Assembly: GCA_963693365.1 (NCBI GenBank)
Contig: CAVNZM010000017.1
Coordinates: forward strand, 930,001-994,000
Length of the DNA: 64,000 bases
DNA from: Amoebidium appalachense
Lineage: Eukaryota; Ichthyosporea
Reading direction: 5' to 3'
The notes under the pieces were generated by a model. That model was not told the origin of the DNA and did not search any database. It saw only the letters and a program-made list of their open reading frames with translations. The position numbers and the translations under genes were made by a program. How positions within the stretch are numbered: position 1 is the stretch's first letter; every line of letters begins with the position of its first letter. Of the stretch, positions 56,092-64,000 are shown piece after piece.

Positions 56092-56445
56092 ATGACGCCC
56101 CTCTCCCTCCTCCTCCTCCTCTCCCCTCTCACCATGCTCCCCCTCTCCCTCTCCGCCCCCGTCTACCCCTTCGACGTGTCAAGTGTTCTGGAGACAGCCG
56201 CACGCATGGAACACCAACAAGAAATGCGTCCGGAGGGGGTGGAGGTTCGTCCGGCCGGAGGGGCGACACTTGAACTTCCAAAGAGTTGGGAGGATGAAAA
56301 TGACTTTGGGCTGCTTCTGTTTGGGCCGCGCTCCGAGCCTACTGCGACGTTTGTGCTTGCCGGGCCCACCCCTGAGCCTACGCCGACGCCCACGGCTATT
56401 CTGTTTGATGTGTATGAGGTTCTCGAGGCTGGATATTTTGACTGA
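56092..56445 (+). CDS. Small secreted protein, 117 residues
   Basis: Single-exon frame starting MTPLSLLLLLSPLTMLPLSL, a strong signal peptide with cleavage near residue 22. The mature part has FDVSSVLE near residues 27-34 and a second FDVYEVLE near 105-112, so there is a short repeated motif at each end. An acidic middle and a TPEPTPTPTA linker lie between. The family is not recognised. The ATG at 56092 is chosen over 55870 because it puts the signal peptide at the N-terminus. The context ACCATGA is good. Confidence 0.65.
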   Translation: MTPLSLLLLLSPLTMLPLSLSAPVYPFDVSSVLETAARMEHQQEMRPEGVEVRPAGGATLELPKSWEDENDFGLLLFGPRSEPTATFVLAGPTPEPTPTPTAILFDVYEVLEAGYFD

Positions 56446-57319
56446 GATGTAAATATGTGAAATGTATTCACTCACTGTGTTTGGAGATGCAAGTTGTAGT
56501 TAAATTTGTGTCTTTTGCCGTGAAATTTTGACAAAGGCAGAGGGTGTTACAATCGTGCATGTTGGTTGTTTTCTTTGTTTTGCGTCTCGAAGTCCGTATT
56601 TCATTTCATGCATTATACATGCACGTGAAAATGATGTCGAACACATGACATGTAAACCTGAACATGAAGGAACTTATGTGCTAATGTAATGCACATGTGG
56701 CTTATGTTTTTTTTCATTTTCTATTTTTGCAATTTGATGATGATCCGGGCCACCAAACCGTGCAACTACACCGGCACCATGCATCATGACAGGTCATCAT
56801 AATGCATACAAATGAACCAAAACTGGAGGTAGCTATCATACTCTATAGCAAAACATGACCCAGAATACTCTATGCAATTTGAAAGGCGGGTCCCCCACCC
56901 TCCCCCCCCCCCCCCCCCCCCCCCCGTTCTCCCCCCCCCGGGGCCACCTTCCTGAACACTTACTACATATGGCATTATCCAATCGCAGCTAAAACTGCAC
57001 ATGGCTCGTGGATGCTACAATGTGGTTGGAAATGGTATTGCTAGTCAGTTTGCTGAGTCACTCGATGAATGGAACAAAAGTTTTCATTTTTAGTATAGTT
57101 TCTGATGACGCTGTTCAGAAGCTTCATGGTTCACAGAGGAGGGGGAAAGAGGGGCAGAAATGAGGGGTAAGGGGACAGGGTGATGGGGGAGGGGGGGGGG
57201 GGGGGGGGAGAAGTTCAGTTGCACGTCAGGCTCAAGGTATTACAAGATGGCGGGTGAGGGGGATTGTGTGCGTGCGTGTGCGTGTGTGGGTGGGTGGGTG
57301 GGTTGGTACGGGTGTGTGT

Positions 57320-57368
<49 letters not shown>

Positions 57369-58401
57369 TGTAGTGATAGGGGAATCGAGTCGAGCGGAAT
57401 CGAGGGGTTCTGCTCTACAGCTGAATTTTTAATTAAAAAAATGTTGGTGGCCCCGGAGGGGGAATGGGGTGCATGGTGGTGGGCCGGGCGGTGGAGCTCC
57501 GATGAATGTGGGGTATATGGATCAACGGCAGGCCACTAGACACCAGGCACGTACATACGCACACACACATGCACACTGCAAAGAAGGCGGTGGCTGGCTG
57601 GCCAGGTGTGCTTGTGTGGTGTGTGTGTGTTGTGTGTGTGTGTGTGTGTGTGCGTGTGTGTGTGTGCGTGTGTGTATGTGCGCGCGAGCGCGCGCGTGTA
57701 TGCCTGCGTGTGTGTTTGAAGGGGGGAAGGGGGGGGGGGGGGGGGGGGGGGATGTGTTCTATAATGCAACTTTGTTGTGTATCTAAAATCATCAGGCTCA
57801 GTGACATGCTTACGCTAGCTTGGTTTTCCAACTCCCCCCCCCTCCCCCCTTCCCCCCCCCAGCCCCCCCCCCCACCTCCCCCTTTTCCCCACGTTCCAAC
57901 CACCGAGGCCTCGTGTTCGTCTCCCCTCTCCTCTACTCCCCTTGAAATCTCATATTGAGACTGCAACCTCAATTGTTACTCAGGCTCCCTCTATAATATA
58001 TGTTTTCTGTTTTTTACCTTTTTTTTTCCCGTTTTGCTCTCGGAGTGACCACCCTGGGGGCCTTCATAGGAACCGCGCCGTAGCTAGTATTCCACTACAC
58101 CACCGTGACTATTCCCTATTAAGAATGCTAAAAGTGCAATCAGCTAGTTTAAAACTAACTTTAAAACTAACCGTTGACACTGTTACCAATCCTAACTATC
58201 TGTACACACTCGGTTAGCCCAGGGTTTACAATTACAGCTCTACTATACATGAGCCTGCCCACTTTCGTATTCCCCCCCCCCTAGGGTTTTTATTCCAGAC
58301 GCAACCTCCCTCAACCCCCTCCCAACCGCAACTTGGGCGTACAGTTCTTTCTAGAGTCGACCACGAGGCAATCAATCCCTCTTTCTCTCTGCCTTTTCCA
58401 C
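56446..58401. other. Non-coding region with simple repeats and second dispersed repeat
   Basis: Ordinary sequence to 56890, a poly-C (56904-56925), G tracts (57189-57208, 57320-57367, 57731-57750), GT-rich sequence (57607-57715), and the second dispersed repeat at 58010-58238. No exon passed phase or composition checks. Confidence 0.55.
58010..58238 (+). repeat. Second dispersed repeat, copy b
   Basis: Matches 33760-33975 over about 200 bp with indels: TTCCCGTTTT, TTCATAGGAAC, AAAGTGCAATCAGCTA, GTTACCAATCCTAACTA, GGTTAGCCCAGGGTT. The box-B-like end is degraded here (GGTTTACAATTACAG). Confidence 0.6.
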
Positions 58402-58570
<169 letters not shown>

Positions 58571-58598
58571 CGCCTCCTGCACCAAGCTGCAGTAGTTT

Positions 58599-59094
58599 AA
58601 GGGCCCAACCGCATTGGCTGAGTCAACTTGCTCCGAGCAGAATTATTCTGCAAGAAGCAGAATTATTCTGCAAAAGCAGAATCATTCTGCAAAAAGCAGA
58701 ATCATTCTGGAAACAGCAGAATCAATCTGCAAAAAGCAGAATCAATCTGCTAAAAGCAGAATTATTCTGCTAAGAGCAGAATATTTCTGCAGTTGAAAGC
58801 AGAATAGTTCTGCTTTTTGCGGAATATTTCTGCTAAAAGCAGAATAATTCTGCCAAAAGCAGAATAATTCCGCTAAAAGCAGAGTGATTCTGCTAAAAGC
58901 AGAATTATTCTGCTGTTGAAAGCAGAATGATTCTGCATTTTTGCGGAATAATTCTGCCAATTTTGCAGAGTGATTCTGCTTTTGCAGAATAATTCTGCTT
59001 TTTGCAAAATAATTCTGCTTTTGCAGAATGATTCCGCTTTTGCAGAATAATTCTGATTTTTGCAAGTTGACTCTGCCGATGTGGTTGGGTCCTT
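58599..59094. mobile_element. Foldback/MITE-like element 1 made of 15-bp palindromes
   Basis: Terminal inverted repeats of about 33 bp begin AAGGGCCCAACC on the left and end GGTTGGGTCCTT on the right, continuing to GAGTCAACTTGC / GCAAGTTGACTC. The interior is some twenty copies of GCAGAATNATTCTGC, each its own palindrome, joined by AAAA or TTTT spacers. AGTTT directly flanks both ends (58594-58598 and 59095-59099), a candidate 5-bp target duplication. No coding capacity, so it would be a non-autonomous element. Confidence 0.75.
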
Positions 59095-59099
59095 AGTTT

Positions 59100-59565
59100 T
59101 CGGGTCCATACCCCCTCCCTAATGCCTACTACCTTGAAACCCCTTCTCTTCCTCCAATTTGCAGAAACATAACCTTTGAGAAACACCTAAAAAGCCCGGT
59201 AATACAGAACATAATATGCGGAGCATTGTTCATATCCGATATTATAGGACCTCCCCCTCCCCTCCCCCCCAAACACACACACACACACACGAGCGGAGAG
59301 AATCGGGTTGGTGGTCTCCTCCTCTTCCCCCCAGCCCAGAGAAAGGAACAGAAGAAAGTAAAGAAATAAACTACAAACACGAGCATTACACACAGATCCT
59401 TTCCCCCCCCCCCCCCCCCCCCCCCAGTCCTTCCCCCCCTTCCCCTCTTCCCCCCCACCCTTCCCTAATGGCAAACACATCAAGGCACACGCACACACCG
59501 CATGCACAAATCTGCCAACACACACACACACCGTGGCACAGACACATACACACACACAAATCCGG

Positions 59566-59640
<75 letters not shown>

Positions 59641-59675
59641 GCACACGCACGCACGCACGCACGCACGCACACGCA

Positions 59676-59733
<58 letters not shown>

Positions 59734-60180
59734 CAGACAGACACGCACACACACCTAAATACCAATAATTAGGCGTTCAAATCCGTGTGTGTGTGCGTCG
59801 TGTGGGGGGGGTAATAAGTTCGAGAGTGCACCGATGATCCTGACGCAAGGATCATATAAATATGGATAATAAACTACTATAAGACTTCATAAATTATACA
59901 CTCCCTCGCCGCCCCCCGTGCAACGTGACCTACTGAAAAATCGAGGGTCACCCAAAAATACAGAATTTTATCCAGGATTCCGCATGTAATAATTCCTGAA
60001 TACGTGAGCCTAGATTCAGAGACCATGACTTGCAAATTAAATGCAGTAACTTCTAAACTATTTTTTTTGTAATACAGTGCTTCCCCCCTCCCCCTCTCCC
60101 CGGTGCACACACACTTCTGAAACACACGCACCGCCGCCACAACAGTGTCATCCACTAACTCCGGATCCCACTGGAGCTGT
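59100..60180. other. Between the foldback elements: C-rich and (CA)n/(GCAC)n, one weak exon-like stretch
   Basis: 59100-59270 is non-repetitive and includes TTTGCAG followed by an open stretch (NITFEKHLKSPVIQNIICGA) with no partner exon. Then C tracts (59404-59425) and (CA)n/(GCAC)n (59530-59755). Nothing else supported. Confidence 0.4.
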
Positions 60181-60185
60181 AGGGC

Positions 60186-60581
60186 AGGACCCTATCACAT
60201 CGGCAGAGTCAACTTGCAACAAGCAGAATTGTTCTGCAAATTTAAAAGCGGAATCATTCTGCAAAAAGCGGAATTATTCTGCAAAAAGCAGAAATATTCT
60301 GCAAAAGCAGAATCACTCTGCAAAAAGCAGAATTATTCTGCGTTTAGCAGAATTATTCCGCAAAAAGCAATATCATTCTGCTTTTGACAGCAGAATATTT
60401 CTGCTTTTATTAGCGGTATGATTATTCTTTTAGCAGATTGATTCTGCTTTAGCAGATTGACTCTGCTGTTTGCAGAGTGATTCTGCTTTCGCAGATTGAT
60501 TCTGCTTTTGCAGAATAATTCTGCTTCTTGCAGAATAATTCTGCTCGGAGCAAGTTGACTCAGCTGATGTGGCTGGGCCCT
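60186..60581. mobile_element. Foldback/MITE-like element 2, same family
   Basis: Left end AGGACCCTATCACATCGGC, right end GATGTGGCTGGGCCCT, with inner arms CAGAGTCAACTTGC and GCAAGTTGACTCAG matching element 1. The interior is again GCAGAATNATTCTGC-type palindromes, more degraded in the right half. Flanks AGGGC and AGGGG match at 4 of 5 bases. Same family, about 1.1 kb from element 1. Confidence 0.75.
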
Positions 60582-60600
60582 AGGGGAAGTAGGGTTGGAA

Positions 60601-60641
<41 letters not shown>

Positions 60642-61337
60642 TCGGGCCCGGGGGAGGAGGTGGAGGGGGTGGAGAGAGCATTGGGGGAGGGTGTGCGTGT
60701 GTGTGTGTGTGTGTGGTGGTGGTGGTGGTGGTGGGGGGGGGGGGTTGGTTTCGAAAATGGCTACGCCTAACTATACTCGACAATAATCCAGCGCCTTACA
60801 GTCAGTGTACGTACATGATGATTCATTCACGCCTCATTTGCCCTTGTGTTGTGTGTAAACAGTAATTTTTTCCAAGTACGGCGTATACGCACTGTCTATC
60901 ATCTAGTTTTGATTGAAAATACAGGCCTGCAGTAGGTTTTTAGCTAGTATCATGATACCAGTGTTTGCAATGCTGTACACCTCCCCAAACAATAAAGTTT
61001 TTGCATTGCATAGTTTTCGAAATTCCTTGAAATGACTCACTCAGTGACACTCACCTGTGCGTGCCTTAGAAACGAAATATATTCGGTGGATCTATTGTGG
61101 GAGATTTATTGCCGCAGTTTCTCTGGATGAACGTGTTCGAGATGATTGATACTAATATATTGATATACTAAATATATATGTAGGTATATGAGAGTCATTC
61201 GCTTATTACAAAGAAGTTCACAGTTTCAATGACTTCGACTGCACATTTTTGAACGGAAGCCAATCAAATCGCTTTAACCAACAGAGCGATCTGATTGAAT
61301 AACATGCACATTTTAAAATTTCGCCGAACTAGCCCGA
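60582..61337. other. Non-coding; G tract, (GT)n and AT-rich sequence
   Basis: G tract of about 40 (60601-60640), GT/GGT repeats (60690-60735), then AT-rich sequence with AATAAA at 60990. No gene seen. Confidence 0.55.
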
Positions 61338-61347
61338 GTATATAAAC
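61338..61347 (+). promoter_or_regulatory. TATA box-like element
   Basis: GTATATAAAC about 100 bp upstream of the Cys-rich candidate at 61438. GATTGG/CCAATC motifs lie within 90 bp upstream. Confidence 0.5.
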
Positions 61348-61437
61348 AAAGTACCCGCGGCAGGTCCGGTCACAACTTACCGACCCAGCCCAAATTTTCA
61401 AATAAACGGCACCAAACATCAACGTATCTCCCTTTTC

Positions 61438-61828
61438 AGCCCGCTACATCCTTTCCCTCCTCTTTGCCTCCCTGGCCGTCTCCCACGCCAGCCCCATCCC
61501 GCCCACCGCCATGCAGCAACGAAGCGCAACCAGAGGCCATTTACACCTCCCCTGCGCTGGAACACAGCCTGCTCGGGGCCGGCGCCTGTAGCGTTGGTCG
61601 GGCTTGGTGCGCCATGTGCTGCATCCCCGATTTCCAATGCACCAAAGAGAATATCGGAATATACGGCCGTTCGGTCGGATATGCTTACTACTAGCGATGC
61701 TCTCATTATTCCGGCGAGGGTGCACTGAGTGTAAGAGAGACGGCGCTGGCAAGGCATGCGAGGCAAAGTATGGGCCGAAGATCACGCAGGGTTGCTGGGT
61801 GTGGGCCAGCTCGAAATATGAATCATGA
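61438..61828 (+). pseudogene. Possible decayed small secreted Cys-rich gene
   Basis: After a TTTTCAG acceptor-like site the first frame reads YILSLLFASLAVSHASPIPP, a signal-peptide-like stretch. A second frame reads EAIYTSPALEHSLLGAGACS and then CAMCCIPDFQC, ending at TAG 61692-61694. A third frame reads GCTECKRDGAGKACEAKYG to a stop at 61828. The three parts are in different frames and no ATG precedes the signal-like part, so either introns/start are missed or the gene is broken. Confidence 0.35.
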
Positions 61829-62843
61829 TTCGAACCTTTTGAACTTGGATGCTGGACATTCAATCCATATACCAGGTTGGGTTGGGCACACAAACCAAAA
61901 CAAAGGGAAAAAAACAAGAAGCAATCCGGAGACTCTCCTTTACATGTGCTTGAAAAACGTGCTTCGTATTAATAAATTATAGCTTGATACATAGGCAATA
62001 GGCCTGGTGTGGACAGGCCTCCACCAGAATACATTGTAAATAAAAACGGAGGGAAAACGCCGGTTATCATGCTCGGTTGCTATAGTTGTGCATCGGTGCA
62101 GAAGAATTGGACGGTAACCTGTACCCGGGTTGAAAGTGTCTTGAAATGTCACCTAACGATGCATGCGTGATCACGCATCAACCGTCTTGTGCCCAGAAGC
62201 CCCAGGCCCTGAGTCCCACATATATATAGTATAGGCCTTTCCCCCCTCAGCGTGTACACATCAAGGCTTCCCATACTGGTAACAATACATACCCCCCGGG
62301 CGACCAGACACAAACATACATGTAGTATGAAACACCAGCCGCAACCTTGGGTGATCGAAAGGCCGCAGTTTTGTTGGGACATGCCATCTTGAAATACCGC
62401 ATGCAATGATGCAATAGCAGGGGCTTAAGTATCAGGTAAATTCGGTGTAGGGTCTATTAGTTCATTATCTCCTCCCCCCCCCCCCCCCCCCCCCCCAACC
62501 CACCCACCTACCCACCCCCATCGTCCCCGCCACCCATGTCTCAACTCCCCCCCACAACCCCCTCCCCCCCCCCCCTCTCCCTGTGGGAACGTTTTCTGGG
62601 CTGGAGCCGTGCTCAGAGCCTTGTTTTGAGGAGGAGAGGGGAGGGGGAGAGGGGGGGAGAACACGCACGGGCGGCCGTGCATGTCACCTGTTGCCTGTAC
62701 ACTTGCCGGAGTGTGGGCAGGTCACGAAGAACGGTTAAGCCCAGGCAGGCAGTATGTGGAAGCTCGAAAACGTGTCCGATATAAATAATTACCCAACATG
62801 GCACACTATGAGTGCCACACTGTGTTTGCCGTTTTTTTTTGTT

Positions 62844-62874
<31 letters not shown>

Positions 62875-64000
62875 GGAGGGGGGGTATCCCCCTTTTTTTT
62901 TTGCCCGTTTATAGTTATTAGTTTGCAACGGTCTTGAACAAAGCTTGTTTGATTTTGTTTACCATGAACCACAACTTGGGTTGGGTTTGGGTTTTTTAGC
63001 ACACACAACCACATATATGAACGCACGCACGCACACACGCACGCACGCACGCACGCACACACGCACACAAACACGCACACACACACACACACACACACGC
63101 ACGCACGCACACATTCACAGAATCACACAAACACACTCACACATACACCCATGCACCGTACTTTGAAACATACACCACACCGTGGCCCTTCACGTGGGTG
63201 GCAACAGACACATAATCAACCTCCCCCCCCCCCTCTCCCGGACCCTCCCCCCCCCCCCCCCCCCCGGCCCCCCCGCTCTCCTTCCACCCCCTCCCCTACA
63301 CTTCCCCCACACTCATGCACACATTCTGACCCACCCAAAAGAATAACACGTTCCTCTGGAGAGGGTAGCCCCCCCGGGGGGGGGGGGGGGGAGGGGGGGG
63401 GGTTAATACGTATGTGCCGAAGTGTCGTGCTGCAGCTGCCTGCATACACATGCATGCAGTGTGGCGTTGAAATTCCAAAACGTAGATCCGTGTGGGCACA
63501 TAAGAACACAGTGATTTTGTGACCTGCCTTATTTATTTATTTATTTATTTATTTATCTTTTTTTGGATGTTATTTGTTTGGAAGCTGTTGTTGTGTTTTC
63601 TGATTGCGGTTGTGGTTTCCATGTGGTTCAAGTTTGTTTTGGTGTTTTGATTCGAAAGCAAAGGGTTGTTTTCGAGCTGCTAGTGGCTTTTATCATATCA
63701 TAGTTTTCGCTCCATATTTTGGGCAGTTTACACGCGCACACACATACATACGCAAACCAGACCCGCCCAAGTATATGACTGAACCAAGACATCGAACCCG
63801 GTAGGAATGAATTTTGAAAAGAGAGTGCATATGGATAGGCACCAAGTCAAAAGATAAATATTACCTTCAACTCTGGGACTCTGTGCAATAACGAAACTTT
63901 CTGACCTGAAAAATCCAACAAGTGACGAACCAAGTGATGTGTGCAAAAGAGCACAAAGTCGTGCAGATCACGCAACTTTGAAAAGCACAGATGTTTGCAT
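61829..64000. other. Right-end region, no supported gene
   Basis: Ordinary sequence with a C tract (62474-62496), a T/G tract (62831-62884), (GCAC)n/(CA)n (63023-63110), C tracts (63225-63275), a G tract (63377-63402) and a short (TTTA)n (63533-63556). Frames present are short and lack splice or motif support. Confidence 0.5.

Noticed and set aside
58614-59090. CRISPR array (short palindromic repeats)
   Set aside because: The palindromes are separated by only a few A or T bases, with no unique spacers, and terminal inverted repeats bound the block. It is a foldback element.
61444-61917. 157-residue minus-strand frame
   Set aside because: Likely an antisense shadow. The plus strand has a TATA-like box, an acceptor-like site and Cys-rich segments, though I could not make an intact gene there either.

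Overview
This is a eukaryotic nuclear window. It contains spliced genes, secretory signal peptides, F-box, EGF-like and hevein-like modules, TATA-like boxes, and very large amounts of simple-sequence DNA. I see no bacterial gene layout, rRNA, tRNA or CRISPR array. The taxon cannot be fixed from the sequence alone. The secreted cysteine-rich modular proteins, the many symmetric introns and a PrpF-family enzyme would fit a free-living protist, and the standard genetic code reads through every model.

Most of the apparent open frames are translations of (GT)n, (CA)n, (CT)n, poly-G and poly-C tracts. When exons are defined by splice sites, reading phase and cysteine patterns, five genes come out. 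(1) Minus strand, 9831 to 179: nine exons, phase-consistent, 672 residues, a secreted Thr-rich and Cys-rich protein. (2) Plus strand, 15007 to 40135: about 34 exons and about 1945 residues. It has a signal peptide, a hevein-like CG..CC module, about 22 small Cys-rich modules, one calcium-binding EGF module and a C-terminal domain of about 800 residues resembling the heparinase II/III group. (3) Plus strand, 42443 to about 46258: an F-box protein with leucine-rich repeats, possibly with further 3' exons. (4) Minus strand, 55225 to 48591: a nine-exon PrpF-family isomerase with both catalytic residues in place. (5) Plus strand, 56092 to 56445: a small secreted protein. A decayed Cys-rich gene may lie at about 61438-61828. 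Genes 1 and 2 diverge from a gene-poor interval of about 5 kb.

The introns are the most unusual part. Many begin with a donor GT that runs on as a (GT)n microsatellite, and many end in a long poly-C tract and/or (CA)n leading into the acceptor AG. The pattern is mirrored on the minus strand, so repeat polarity reports gene orientation. About twelve diverged copies of a ~100-nt element sit in introns or downstream flanks of three genes. They are in the sense orientation, next to the poly-C tract, and look like an intron-associated mobile module (introner-like). Several splice sites are flanked by decayed copies of themselves, and one exon-plus-intron unit is amplified into a nine-copy array.

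The right-hand third is mostly non-coding. It carries two foldback elements (58599-59094 and 60186-60581) built from 15-bp palindromes, with matching inverted termini and candidate target-site duplications. It also holds a long (ACGC)n tract and one of two copies of a second dispersed repeat.
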